Shown here one piece after another: positions 1-8,653 of a stretch of DNA of 64,000 nucleotides (its first letter is position 1; every line of letters begins with the position of its first letter). The stretch is taken from contig JAILLF010000018.1 in the NCBI GenBank assembly GCA_024693365.1, positions 1-64,000 on the forward strand, read 5' to 3'. The stretch is from Acetatifactor sp. (lineage in GTDB: Bacteria > Bacillota > Clostridia > Lachnospirales > Lachnospiraceae). The translations under genes and the position numbers were made by a program. The notes under the pieces are model-generated. The model was not told where the DNA came from. It saw only the letters and a list, made by a program, of their open reading frames with translations, and made no database searches.

Positions 1-1
1 G

Positions 2-202
2 CTGAACGCCGGTCAGATGAGAAAGACGGTTTACGCGACGGTGATGAAGGGCAACAAAAAGGTCAGCAACACTTATCGCTACAGCATCGAGTCCTACGTA
101 CAATCCATGAGGGGCAAGGGCTATGGCGAAGCGTTTGACAATCTGCTTGACGCGATGATGCGCTACGGCGACTCTGCCGCTGATTTCGCAGCCAACCGTT
201 AA
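2..202 (+). CDS. C-terminal end of a probable exported protein (partial)
   Basis: The reading frame is open from the left edge of the window and stops at TAA 200-202, so only about the last 66 residues are present. They contain a pattern YRYSIESYVQ...L(L)DAMMRYGDSA, which I associate with the C-termini of large secreted or surface proteins of Lachnospiraceae. That association is from memory, not a search. An ATG at 17 is probably internal, because the frame continues upstream without a stop and there is no ribosome site before it. A terminator follows directly. The function cannot be told from this fragment. Confidence 0.5.
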   Translation: MNAGQMRKTVYATVMKGNKKVSNTYRYSIESYVQSMRGKGYGEAFDNLLDAMMRYGDSAADFAANR

Positions 203-231
203 AGTCGTTACGGGACAAATAATTTGGCAAA

Positions 232-268
232 GAGAGGTCTGCCTTCATCAGGCAGATCTCTTTTGCTT
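232..268 (+). terminator. Rho-independent terminator after the first (partial) gene
   Basis: Inverted repeat AGAGGTCTGCC / GGCAGATCTCT with a five-base loop (one G-T wobble), followed by TTTT. It closes the transcription unit of the partial gene and isolates it from uvrC. Confidence 0.75.
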
Positions 269-350
269 AAGTTGGCATGGCTTTGCGCCGCATTACGGAA
301 GCGAGGCGGACGCTAAGGTGAATTTTGTCTATTGCGGAGCGATGGGCATT

Positions 351-359
351 TGATATACA
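351..359 (+). promoter_or_regulatory. Possible extended -10 promoter of uvrC
   Basis: TGATATACA reads as an extended -10 (TG-N-TATACA). No good -35 lies 16-18 bp upstream. It lies 44 bp before the uvrC start. Weak evidence. Confidence 0.35.
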
Positions 360-377
360 ATAAGGGGGAAGACTTGA

Positions 378-416
378 ATGGACAGGCAAGAACAATACGG
401 ATATGTTTCAGATTGA
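378..416 (+). CDS. Possible 12-codon leader ORF overlapping the uvrC start
   Basis: ATG at 378 is preceded by AAGGGGGA (about 9 nt upstream), a much better ribosome site than anything in front of the uvrC ATG at 403. The frame reads [12 protein letters not shown] and stops at 414-416, overlapping the first 14 nt of uvrC. It could feed ribosomes to uvrC by translational coupling, or be chance. No homology is claimed. Confidence 0.3.
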   Translation: MDRQEQYGYVSD

Positions 417-2334
417 AGAAGAGTTAAAAAAGCTCCCGAAAAAACCGGGAGTGTACGTGATGCGGGATAAGGCAGACGGGATCCTGTACGTGGGGAAGGC
501 AAAAAATCTCCACAACAGGGTGCGGTCTTATTTTCGTGAGAATATTGGGCGGGGACCGGCCATCGACAAGATGGTGTCGCTGATCGCAAGGTTTGAATAT
601 ATTGTGACGGACTCGGAATTGGAAGCGCTGGTACTGGAGAACAACCTGATCAAGGAGCATTCCCCGAAATACAATACGCTCCTGAAGGATGATAAGACCT
701 ATCCGTACGTAAAGGTGACGCTGGGAGAACCATTCCCGAGGATCCTGTTCTCGCGCAGCATGAAGAAGGATAAGTCCAAGTATTTTGGACCCTATACCAG
801 CGCGGCGGCAGTGAAGGATACGATCGATCTGTTGAATAAGCTCTATCAGCTCCGGACCTGTAATAAGAATCTGCCAAGGGACATTGGAGCGGAGAGACCG
901 TGCCTCAATCACCATATCAAGCAATGTCTTGCACCCTGTCAGGGGTATGTGGATGAGAAGACGTATCGCGCCCAGGTGAATGGTGCGCTGGAATTTTTGA
1001 ATGGCAATTATGCGCTGATCTTGAGGGACCTGGAGCAGAAGATGAAAAAGGCCGCCGAGGAATTGGAGTTTGAAGAGGCGGCGAGATACCGGGATCTTTA
1101 CAATAGCGTGAAGTCCGTTGCGCAAAAGCAAAAAATCACGGATTCCGGCGGGGAGGACAAGGACGTCATCGCCCTGCATCAAGAGGGAAATGAGGCCGTG
1201 GTGCAGGTGTTCTTTGTGCGCGACGGCAAGCTGATTGGCCGGGAACATTATTACATGACACATGTGTCGGAATTGCCCGGCGAGGAGCTGTTTGACGGGG
1301 GGGAAGAAGCGGAATACGCCAGGTTTCAAGAGGCGAGGCGGAAGATCAAGGCTGAGACGCTGCGTCAGTTCCTGCAGCAGTTCTATGCCGGGACGCCGTT
1401 TATCCCGCGGGAGATCATGATACAATATGAGGTGGAGGATCTGGAGCTGATCGAGCAGTGGCTGACGGGACGAAAGGGCGCAAGGGTGTACCTGCGCGTT
1501 CCGAAGATCGGCAGCAAGGAAAAGCTTGTGGAGCTTGCGGCGCAGAATGCAAAGTTGATCTTGGATCAGGACCGCGAGCACTTAAAGCGTGAGGAAGGAC
1601 GAACGATCGGCGCCGTGAAGGAGATCGCGGGAATCCTTGGGCTCACGGGCATTGAGCGCATGGAGGCCTTTGATATATCAAATACCAACGGATTTGAGAA
1701 CGTGGCATCCATGGTGGTGTTTGAAAAGGGAAAACCGAAGCCGAGTGATTACAGGAAATTCCGGATAAAGACCGTGGCAGGGCCGGATGATTACGCCTGC
1801 ATGAGGGAGGCGCTGACCAGGCGCTTTACGCATGGCCTTGAGGAGGCGGAGGAGCTAAGGAAAAAGGGTATGGATGAAAAGCTGGGAAGCTTTACGAAGT
1901 TTCCGGATCTTCTCATGATGGACGGCGGACGCGGGCAGGTCAACGTTGCGTTGGAGGTGCTAAAGGAGCTGGGGGTCAACGTTCCGGTCTGCGGCATGGT
2001 GAAAGATGACAATCATCATACGAGAGGGTTGTATTTTAATAACGTGGAGATGCCCATCGACGTGCGCTCGGAAGGGTTTAAGCTGATCACCAGGGTGCAG
2101 GACGAGGCGCACCGTTTTGCAATTGAATATCATCGGTCGCTCCGCGGAAAGACGCAGGTAAAGTCGGTGCTGGAGGAGATCCCGGGCGTCGGGCCCTCGA
2201 GAAGAAAGGCGCTGATGCGCAAGTTCGGGAGCCTTGAGGAGATTAAGAATGCCACGTTGGAGCAGATGCTGGAGATTCCTGAATTAAATGAAAAAGTGGC
2301 AAAGGAAATACTAGCCTATTTTCAGAGAACGTGA
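403..2334 (+). CDS. uvrC: Excinuclease ABC subunit C (UvrC)
   Basis: Nucleotide excision repair endonuclease that makes the two incisions around a lesion handed over by UvrAB; cytoplasmic. The 643 residues are a usual UvrC length. The N-terminal GIY-YIG nuclease domain starts with KPGVYVM (about residue 14) and [13 protein letters not shown] (UvrB-binding) helix pair lies near 205-240 ([17 protein letters not shown]). The central RNase H-like nuclease domain carries DISNTNG and MDGGRGQ. The C-terminal helix-hairpin-helix reads [17 protein letters not shown]. The start at 403 fits the family N-terminus, although it has no clear ribosome site of its own and overlaps a short upstream ORF. The next gene is hprK, 108 bp downstream. 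Confidence 0.97.
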   Translation: MFQIEEELKKLPKKPGVYVMRDKADGILYVGKAKNLHNRVRSYFRENIGRGPAIDKMVSLIARFEYIVTDSELEALVLENNLIKEHSPKYNTLLKDDKTYPYVKVTLGEPFPRILFSRSMKKDKSKYFGPYTSAAAVKDTIDLLNKLYQLRTCNKNLPRDIGAERPCLNHHIKQCLAPCQGYVDEKTYRAQVNGALEFLNGNYALILRDLEQKMKKAAEELEFEEAARYRDLYNSVKSVAQKQKITDSGGEDKDVIALHQEGNEAVVQVFFVRDGKLIGREHYYMTHVSELPGEELFDGGEEAEYARFQEARRKIKAETLRQFLQQFYAGTPFIPREIMIQYEVEDLELIEQWLTGRKGARVYLRVPKIGSKEKLVELAAQNAKLILDQDREHLKREEGRTIGAVKEIAGILGLTGIERMEAFDISNTNGFENVASMVVFEKGKPKPSDYRKFRIKTVAGPDDYACMREALTRRFTHGLEEAEELRKKGMDEKLGSFTKFPDLLMMDGGRGQVNVALEVLKELGVNVPVCGMVKDDNHHTRGLYFNNVEMPIDVRSEGFKLITRVQDEAHRFAIEYHRSLRGKTQVKSVLEEIPGVGPSRRKALMRKFGSLEEIKNATLEQMLEIPELNEKVAKEILAYFQRT

Positions 2335-2442
2335 TACGATTAAATATAAGGCTTTTGTCAGCGGATTTCGAAGGCAGGCGGGATTAAGAGAGAGGCCCGG
2401 CACCGGAGCGGTCCGCATCACAAAAAGATGGGAGAAATGACT

Positions 2443-3408
2443 ATGGCAAGCGTAAGTTTAACTCGCGTGATCGAGAAAATGAAACTGGAAAACGTTACGC
2501 CGGAGATCGACGTACGAAGAATTAAGGTGACGCAGCCGGACATTAACAGGCCGGCACTGCAGATGGCGGGATATTTTGAGCACTTTGACGCAGCGCGCCT
2601 GCAGGTCATTGGATTTGTAGAGTATTCATACATGGGAGGATTGTCTGACGAGCGCAAACGAGAGGTTTATGACCAGCTCCTGAGCTATGAGACCATTCCC
2701 GCCGTCGTGTTCTGCAGGGAACTGCAGCCTGACGCGATCTTTCTGGAAATGGCAAATAAGCATAAGATTCCCGTGTTTGTTACGAAGAAATCGACTTCCG
2801 CATTTATGGCGGAGATTATTCGTTGGCTGAACGTGAAGCTGGCACCCTGCATTTCCGTGCACGGCGTTCTGGTGGACGTTTACGGTGAGGGCGTGCTGAT
2901 CACGGGTGAGAGCGGCATCGGTAAGTCTGAGGCGGCGCTGGAGCTGATTAAGCGCGGTCACCGTCTCGTGACGGATGACGTGGTGGAGCTTCGGAAGGTC
3001 AGCGACGATACGCTGATCGGTTCCGCACCAGACATCACGAAGCATTTTATCGAGCTTCGCGGCATTGGCATTGTCGACGTGAAGGCACTCTTCGGTGCTT
3101 CCTCCGTAAAGGATACGCAGAGCATTGACCTCGTGATCCGGCTGGAGGACTGGGACAAGGATAAGGATTACGATCGTCTTGGATTGGAAGAGAATTATAC
3201 GGAATATCTTGGAAATAAGGTGGTCTGCCACAACATCCCGATCCGTCCCGGACGGAATCTTGCGGTCATCTGTGAGTCAGCTGCCGTAAATCATCGTCAG
3301 AAGAAGATGGGTTACAATGCGGCACAGGAGCTTTATGCAAGAGTGCAGCAGTCTCTGGCGAAGCGCCGCGATGAAGAGGACGAGGATTTTTTTGAGAACG
3401 GGGAATAA
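2443..3408 (+). CDS. hprK: HPr kinase/phosphorylase
   Basis: Bifunctional enzyme that phosphorylates HPr or Crh on Ser46 and removes the phosphate, controlling CcpA-dependent catabolite repression in Firmicutes. The 321-residue protein has Walker A GESGIGKS at about 155-162 and the downstream family segment VTDDVVELRKV and IELRGIGIVDVKALFG. The chosen ATG at 2443 has GGGAG eight bases upstream; an ATG at 2428 is also in frame but has poorer spacing. It is followed 55 bp later by a sugar kinase, and its likely substrate (a Crh-type HPr) is encoded at 7220 in the same stretch. Confidence 0.96.
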   Translation: MASVSLTRVIEKMKLENVTPEIDVRRIKVTQPDINRPALQMAGYFEHFDAARLQVIGFVEYSYMGGLSDERKREVYDQLLSYETIPAVVFCRELQPDAIFLEMANKHKIPVFVTKKSTSAFMAEIIRWLNVKLAPCISVHGVLVDVYGEGVLITGESGIGKSEAALELIKRGHRLVTDDVVELRKVSDDTLIGSAPDITKHFIELRGIGIVDVKALFGASSVKDTQSIDLVIRLEDWDKDKDYDRLGLEENYTEYLGNKVVCHNIPIRPGRNLAVICESAAVNHRQKKMGYNAAQELYARVQQSLAKRRDEEDEDFFENGE

Positions 3409-3463
3409 TCCGCAGGCAGGCAAAATAAATCATTGTGAAGTGAAAGGATGAAGGAGAGAAAAG

Positions 3464-4396
3464 ATGTACGCTTTTGGAGTGGATATTGGCGGTACGACCG
3501 TAAAAATGGGATTGTTTGACCAGAATGCCAACGCGCTGGATAAGTGGGAGATTCCCACAAGAAAGGAAAACGGCGGCGAGGCGATTTTGCCTGACGTGGC
3601 AAAGGCCATCCTTTCCAAGATGGAGGAAAAGGGCATCACCGCTGATCAGGTGAAGGGCATTGGCGTTGGTGCGCCCGGAGCCGTGGATGAGGAAGGCACC
3701 ATGGTAGGCGGAGCAGTGAATCTGGGATGGGGCGTGCTCAACATTCCGGAGATTCTGCACAAGTTTATCGATGTGCCCGTGAAGGCAAATAATGACGCGA
3801 ACGTGGCGGCGCTTGGAGAGATGTGGCAGGGCGGCGGCAAGGGCTATTCCAACATGGTTGCCGTGACGCTCGGAACCGGCGTCGGCGGAGGTATTATCGT
3901 GAATGGGAAGATCCTGACCGGTGCAACCGGTGCAGGAGGAGAGATCGGCCACATTCACTTGGAGGACAACGAGACGGAGAGCTGCGGCTGCAAGAAGAAG
4001 GGCTGCCTTGAGCAATATGCTTCTGCAACCGGCATTGTGCGGCTTGCCAAAAGAAGGCTTGCAAAGGATGATGCGCCGAGCGTGCTTCGCGGCGGCGAGG
4101 TTTCCGCAAAGACCGTGTTTGACGCGGTGAAGGCTGGGGACGCAGTGGCGATCGAGATTGCAGAGCAGTTCGGGGATTATCTCGGCAAGGGCCTTGCGGC
4201 AGTTGCGGCAGTCGTTAATCCTGAGGTGTTTGTAATCGGCGGCGGCGTATCCAAGGCGGGCGAGATCCTGCTTTCGTACGTGAAACCGGCGTTTGCAAGG
4301 TATGTATTTTATCCCTGCGGTAAGGCAGAGTTTAAGCTTGCGACGCTGGGGAATGACGCGGGCATCTTTGGCGCGGCGGCGCTGATCCTAAAGTAG
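3464..4396 (+). CDS. glk: ROK-family glucokinase
   Basis: Phosphorylates glucose with ATP to glucose-6-phosphate in the cytoplasm. The 310-residue protein has the N-terminal phosphate-binding motif DIGGTTVKMG (residues 7-16), the family glycine-rich segment LGTGVGGGII, and the ROK zinc motif GHIH...CGCKKKGCLE around residues 162-183. A C-terminal VIGGGVS adenosine motif is present. AAGGAGAG precedes the ATG. Placement between hprK and murB suggests a general carbon-metabolism role. ROK kinases can also use other hexoses, so glucose is the likely rather than the proven substrate. Confidence 0.9.
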   Translation: MYAFGVDIGGTTVKMGLFDQNANALDKWEIPTRKENGGEAILPDVAKAILSKMEEKGITADQVKGIGVGAPGAVDEEGTMVGGAVNLGWGVLNIPEILHKFIDVPVKANNDANVAALGEMWQGGGKGYSNMVAVTLGTGVGGGIIVNGKILTGATGAGGEIGHIHLEDNETESCGCKKKGCLEQYASATGIVRLAKRRLAKDDAPSVLRGGEVSAKTVFDAVKAGDAVAIEIAEQFGDYLGKGLAAVAAVVNPEVFVIGGGVSKAGEILLSYVKPAFARYVFYPCGKAEFKLATLGNDAGIFGAAALILK

Positions 4397-4431
4397 GGTT
4401 AGAGACAGGACATGGCAGAAAGGCTGGATAT

Positions 4432-5361
4432 ATGGTTAGTGAGACGGTAATCCAAGTACTAAAGGGTTATACAAATGAGGAAAACATTCATCTTGGGGAG
4501 CCTATGAGCGGCCATACGACCTTCCGGGTGGGGGGGCCGGCGGATTGCCTTATAGAGATTCACGATAAAGAAGAATTAAAGAGAATTTGTAAATATCTAG
4601 GCATGACGGGGATTCCCGTTTTTGTCATGGGAAATGGAAGTAATTTGCTGGTAAGCGACAAGGGTTTTCGCGGCGTGATCCTGAAGGTGCAGTCCGGCAT
4701 GAACCAGGTCCGGGTGGAAGGAAAGCGCGTGATCGCACAGGCAGGCGCCACCATGGCGCAGGTTGCCAGGGCTGCCATGGAGAACGGGCTGACGGGCTTG
4801 GAGTTTGCCTCCGGCATTCCGGGAACCATTGGCGGCGGCGTGATCATGAATGCCGGTGCTTACGGCGGAGAAATGCGGCAGGTGGTGAGGAACGTCGAGG
4901 TCCTCAGCAGTGACGGTGAGTTTTGGAATCTGGACAATGAGACCATGGAATTTGGATACCGCACCAGTAGCATCAAGGGAAAGGATTACGTGGTGACGGA
5001 GGTGGAGATGGAGCTTTCAGAGGGAGATCCCGCACAGATCAAGGCGACGATGGATTCCCTTGCGGCGCAGCGCCGGGAAAAGCAACCACTGGAATATCCC
5101 AGCGCCGGCAGCACGTTCAAGCGCCCGGAGGGACATTTCGCCGGTAAGCTTATTCAGGATGCGGGCCTTCGGGGGTATGCCGTTGGAGGCGCCATGGTTT
5201 CGGAGAAGCATTGCGGTTTTATAGTCAACGTGCAGCCTGGCGTTACCACCGCGACTGACGTGATGAAGCTGATCCGCCACGTTCAGGAGACCGTCATGGA
5301 AGCTTTTGACGTGGAGTTGGAACCGGAAGTGATTTTTCTGGGAGATTTTAGCGCATATTGA
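4432..5361 (+). CDS. murB: UDP-N-acetylenolpyruvoylglucosamine reductase (MurB)
   Basis: FAD-dependent reductase producing UDP-N-acetylmuramate, the second committed step of peptidoglycan synthesis. The 309 residues show the FAD-binding domain (TTFRVGGPADCLIE, GNGSNLLVSDKGFRGV, ASGIPGTIGGGVIMNAGAYG) and the catalytic serine segment YPSAGSTFKRP. The C-terminus GGAMVSEKHCGFIVN matches the shorter Firmicute-type MurB. It starts at ATG 4432, 36 bp after the glucokinase. rapZ follows, as commonly seen in Clostridia. Confidence 0.96.
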   Translation: MVSETVIQVLKGYTNEENIHLGEPMSGHTTFRVGGPADCLIEIHDKEELKRICKYLGMTGIPVFVMGNGSNLLVSDKGFRGVILKVQSGMNQVRVEGKRVIAQAGATMAQVARAAMENGLTGLEFASGIPGTIGGGVIMNAGAYGGEMRQVVRNVEVLSSDGEFWNLDNETMEFGYRTSSIKGKDYVVTEVEMELSEGDPAQIKATMDSLAAQRREKQPLEYPSAGSTFKRPEGHFAGKLIQDAGLRGYAVGGAMVSEKHCGFIVNVQPGVTTATDVMKLIRHVQETVMEAFDVELEPEVIFLGDFSAY

Positions 5362-5433
5362 TAGGAGATTTAAGACATTCTTGGAAGCTTGGGGCGCATC
5401 TTGAGCCGTCCTGAGGTTTGAGGAGGTGATCGC

Positions 5434-6300
5434 GTGAGACTCATTATTGTGACTGGCATGAGCGGCAGCGGAAAAACGACTGCCCTAAAAATGCTTGAGG
5501 ATGCAGGATTTTATTGCGTGGACAACATTCCGCTGACTTTGGTGGAAAAGTTCGTGGAACTTATCGCAATGCCGGAAAATGAAATTGACAAGATGGTTCT
5601 GGGGCTGGACGTGCGCGCCGACCTTCACTTCGAGGAAGCCCATGAGATCCTGAAATCCTTGAAGGAAAAGGGGGTTCCGCTGGAAATCCTCTTCCTCGAC
5701 AGTGATGACAATAGCCTGATCAATCGCTACAAGGAGACGAGGAGACTGCATCCCCTGGCGCCGTACGGCCGCGTGGAGGATGGCGTTGCCAAGGAGAGGG
5801 AGATCCTGGAGGACCTCCGGAAGGATGCGGATTACGTGCTGGATACCACAAACCTGCTGACCAGGGAATTGAAGGCAGAGCTTGACCGCATTTTTGTTCA
5901 GAATGAGACTTACAACAGTCTGATGGTGACCGTGACCTCCTTTGGTTTTAAGTATGGCATCCCCAATGACGCCGACCTCGTGTTTGACGTAAGATTCCTG
6001 CCCAATCCGTATTACATAGACGGACTTAGGAATAAGACGGGAAATGACAAGGAAATACAGGATTTCGTGATGAGTCATCCGGAATCCGGAGAGTTTCTGG
6101 ACAAGCTGACGGACATGGTACAGTTCCTAATCCCCAATTATGTCAAGGAAGGAAAGTACCGTCTTGTCATAGCCATCGGATGTACGGGAGGCAGGCACAG
6201 GAGCGTGACCCTGGCGAATGCCCTGTATGACCGGCTGAAAGACAAAGGCGAGTATGGGATCAAGCTTGATCACAGGGATATATATAATAAACGTGGATAA
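5434..6300 (+). CDS. rapZ: RNase adapter / nucleotide-binding protein RapZ (YvcJ)
   Basis: P-loop protein of the RapZ/YvcJ family. In enterobacteria RapZ is an adapter for RNase E in GlmZ decay; in Bacillus YvcJ is a GTPase with a role in competence. The 288 residues contain Walker A GMSGSGKTTA (residues 8-17) and the C-terminal signature IAIGCTGGRHRSV. The codon GTG at 5434 is preceded by GAGGTGA. It overlaps the whiA region (TAATG), the classical rapZ-whiA-crh arrangement, except that yvcK, which lies between rapZ and whiA in Bacillus, is absent here. Confidence 0.95.
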   Translation: MRLIIVTGMSGSGKTTALKMLEDAGFYCVDNIPLTLVEKFVELIAMPENEIDKMVLGLDVRADLHFEEAHEILKSLKEKGVPLEILFLDSDDNSLINRYKETRRLHPLAPYGRVEDGVAKEREILEDLRKDADYVLDTTNLLTRELKAELDRIFVQNETYNSLMVTVTSFGFKYGIPNDADLVFDVRFLPNPYYIDGLRNKTGNDKEIQDFVMSHPESGEFLDKLTDMVQFLIPNYVKEGKYRLVIAIGCTGGRHRSVTLANALYDRLKDKGEYGIKLDHRDIYNKRG

Positions 6301-6317
6301 TGACGCGAGGTAACGAA

Positions 6318-7184
6318 ATGTCGTTTTCAAGCGAAGTAAAGCAGGAATTATGCGGGCGCATCAGCCCCGCAAGACATTGTCAGCTGGCTGAGCTGGCGGC
6401 AATCCTTCATTTTTGCGGAGAGTTTGGCAGGGACGCAGATGGGCGTTATGCCATAGGGCTTCAGACGGAAAATGAAATGATTGTAAGAAAATGCTTTACA
6501 TTACTGAAAAAAACATTTAATATAGAAACGGACAACTGGATCGGTGAAGAACAAATGCTTTCTCTCTTTCAAAAGATTGGTGATCCGGAGGAAACCGTGA
6601 GCGCGCTGCTCTTGAAAAATGCCTGTTGTCAAAGGGCATTCTTGCGCGGGGCATTCCTGAGCGTAGGTTCCATCAGCGACCCGAGTAAGGCATATCATTT
6701 GGAATTTGTGTGTCCTACAGAGGCCAAGGCGGAGCAATTGCAGGCCGTGATGTTGGGATTTGACGTACCGGCGAAGATCGTGCTTCGAAAGAAGTATCAC
6801 GTTGTCTATTTGAAAGAAGGAGCGGGAATTGTAGATCTGCTCAACGTGATGGAGGCGCACGTCTCCCTGATGAATCTGGAGAATCTGCGGATTTTGAAGG
6901 AGATGAGAAATTCCATCAACAGAAGGGTGAACTGTGAGACGGCAAACATTAACAAGACCGTGAGCGCATCCTCGAGACAGATCAGTGACATCGAATTCCT
7001 GAGAGATCATTACGGATTGTCAAGATTGCCGGCGCAATTGCAAGAGATGGCTCAGGTGAGATTGGAGAATCCGGATGCACCGCTGAAGGATCTTGGGCAG
7101 CTTTTGGATCCGCCCGTTGGAAAATCCGGCGTGAACCACAGGCTACGCAAACTCAGTGAGCTTGCAGAGTCAGTCAGAAATTAG
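6318..7184 (+). CDS. whiA: Sporulation/cell-division transcription factor WhiA
   Basis: DNA-binding protein with a degenerate LAGLIDADG-homing-endonuclease N-terminal fold and a C-terminal helix-turn-helix. In Gram-positives it influences division and, in actinomycetes, sporulation. The 288 residues start MSFSSEVKQELCG, the usual WhiA N-terminus; GAGG lies about nine bases before ATG 6318. The C-terminal part reads SASSRQISDIEFLRDHYG and GKSGVNHRLRKLSELAE, the family's HTH end. An in-frame ATG at 6300 overlaps the rapZ stop but gives an atypical extension. Confidence 0.95.
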   Translation: MSFSSEVKQELCGRISPARHCQLAELAAILHFCGEFGRDADGRYAIGLQTENEMIVRKCFTLLKKTFNIETDNWIGEEQMLSLFQKIGDPEETVSALLLKNACCQRAFLRGAFLSVGSISDPSKAYHLEFVCPTEAKAEQLQAVMLGFDVPAKIVLRKKYHVVYLKEGAGIVDLLNVMEAHVSLMNLENLRILKEMRNSINRRVNCETANINKTVSASSRQISDIEFLRDHYGLSRLPAQLQEMAQVRLENPDAPLKDLGQLLDPPVGKSGVNHRLRKLSELAESVRN

Positions 7185-7219
7185 AACTTTTTGGTTTGTG
7201 TTTTGAAAGGAGCAGTAAC

Positions 7220-7474
7220 ATGGTAGTAAAGGACATCCTGGTAAATCTTGAACATGGGTTGGAAGCTAGACCGATCGCACTTCTGGTACAGGAAGCCAGC
7301 AAGTACGACAGCAAGATCTATATCCAGTCCAAGGATCGCCGCGTAAATGCAAAGAGCATCATGGGAATGATGACGCTTGCACTGGACAACGGAGAAACGT
7401 TGGAGGTATCGGCTGACGGTGATGACGAGCAGGTAGCCGTAAAGGGGATTGAGCATTTTCTGAGCGGCAAATAA
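7220..7474 (+). CDS. crh: Crh-type HPr-like protein with Glu15
   Basis: Small (84-residue) HPr-fold protein. The segment around the normal phosphotransferase histidine reads GLEARPIALLVQ, so residue 15 is Glu instead of His: it cannot accept phosphate from Enzyme I. The regulatory serine is kept exactly at 46 (VNAKSIMG). Bacillus Crh has Gln at position 15 and works only as an HprK-phosphorylated corepressor of CcpA, and it too lies after whiA. I therefore call it Crh-like. AAAGGAG precedes the ATG at 7220; upstream in-frame codons from 7196 lack this spacing. A terminator follows. Confidence 0.88.
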   Translation: MVVKDILVNLEHGLEARPIALLVQEASKYDSKIYIQSKDRRVNAKSIMGMMTLALDNGETLEVSADGDDEQVAVKGIEHFLSGK

Positions 7475-7504
7475 GATGTCCGTGGCAGAGAAATTGGAGG
7501 GTAC

Positions 7505-7544
7505 GGCAGAGCCAATGGGGGCGTTGGTTCTGCCTTTTCTATTT
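7505..7544 (+). terminator. Rho-independent terminator after crh
   Basis: GGCAGAGCCAA / TTGGTTCTGCC inverted repeat with an eight-base loop and one wobble pair, followed by TTTTCTATTT. It ends the rapZ-whiA-crh unit. Confidence 0.85.
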
Positions 7545-7558
7545 AGCAGGAGTGAGAC

Positions 7559-8458
7559 ATGAAGAAAAAATTGTTGTTTGTGTATAATCCCAAGGCTGGA
7601 AAGGAGAAGATCCGGGAAAATCTGGCGGACGTGCTGGACGTGTTTGCGGCGCATGATTATGATCTTACGGTGGTGCCGACGCGAAGGAAGGACGAGGCGC
7701 GCGAGGTCGTGAGGGACAGAAGCAAGGATTATGACTTGGTGATTTGTAGCGGCGGTGACGGTACGCTGGACGAGACCGTGACGGGAATGATCCAAAGTGG
7801 TTTCCGGACGACCGTGGGCTACATTCCTGCGGGAAGTACAAATGATTACGGCGAGAGCCTTGGACTTTCGAAAAACATGGTGCAGGCTGCGGAAACGGCG
7901 ATGGAAGGTAAGGATTTTGCCTGCGACATGGGAAGCTTTAACGACGATGTGTTCGTATACATTGCGGCGTTTGGACTGTTTACGGACGTTTCCTACGAGA
8001 CGGACCAGGCCATGAAAAACATTTTGGGCCACGTGGCGTATATTCTTGAGGGAATGAAGCGTCTCTCCAACGTACGATCCTTCCCGATGAAGGTGACGTA
8101 CGGCGACCAGGTGATCGAGGACGAGTTCGTCTTTGGCATGATCACGAATTCCCGGTCCGTGGGCGGATTTAAGAACATTACGGGCAAAAACGTTCAGATG
8201 GATGACGGTCTGTTTGAGGTGACGCTGATCAAGATGCCGACCAATCCAGCGGAGCTGAGTAGCATCATGGGTTCTCTTTTGAACCGTGACATCGATTCAG
8301 AGATGATGTATTGCTTCCGCGCGTCGGAACTCACTGTGGAGGCCAAGGAGCCAATCGCCTGGACGCTCGACGGGGAGAACGGCGGGCTACACAAGGTGGC
8401 GGAGATCAAGAATCTGCACAAGACCGTGGTGATCCGCGTGGATGAGGGCGCAGAATAA
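7559..8458 (+). CDS. Diacylglycerol/lipid kinase family protein (YegS/DgkB type)
   Basis: Soluble lipid kinase of the DAGK catalytic family, acting on diacylglycerol or a related lipid at the inner membrane face. The 299 residues start KKKLLFVYNPKAGKEK and carry the nucleotide-binding motif CSGGDGTLDE at about residues 64-73, then IPAGSTNDYGESLG. The C-terminal DGENGG matches the family. AGCAGGAG precedes ATG 7559. The exact lipid substrate cannot be told from sequence. Confidence 0.88.
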   Translation: MKKKLLFVYNPKAGKEKIRENLADVLDVFAAHDYDLTVVPTRRKDEAREVVRDRSKDYDLVICSGGDGTLDETVTGMIQSGFRTTVGYIPAGSTNDYGESLGLSKNMVQAAETAMEGKDFACDMGSFNDDVFVYIAAFGLFTDVSYETDQAMKNILGHVAYILEGMKRLSNVRSFPMKVTYGDQVIEDEFVFGMITNSRSVGGFKNITGKNVQMDDGLFEVTLIKMPTNPAELSSIMGSLLNRDIDSEMMYCFRASELTVEAKEPIAWTLDGENGGLHKVAEIKNLHKTVVIRVDEGAE

Positions 8459-8550
8459 GAGTGGATTTTGCGGTGATCCCGTCAGTTTTTGAGAAAAGAC
8501 GTTGATAATGGCTGAATTTTACGATTTATCTTTTCTTTTGAAAAGAAGTA

Positions 8551-8559
8551 TGCTATATT
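8551..8559 (+). promoter_or_regulatory. Extended -10 promoter of fba
   Basis: TGCTATATT is an extended -10 (TG-N-TATATT). The nearby TTGAAA is only 10 bp away, so it is not a usable -35. The element lies 95 bp before the aldolase start. Confidence 0.5.
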
Positions 8560-8653
8560 TGTAAAGAATGAGGTTCGGGCTGGCGCGCATTCCGATTTGT
8601 GAGGATGGCAGAGCCTGAATAAAGATAAAAATATTTATATGGAGGGTAAGTAC

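Noticed and set aside
424..1581. 385-codon open frame antisense to uvrC
   Set aside because: Shadow of uvrC codon usage; no motifs or ribosome site.
8538..8559. Standard promoter TTGAAA/TATATT before fba
   Set aside because: Spacer is only 10 bp; the extended -10 alone was kept.
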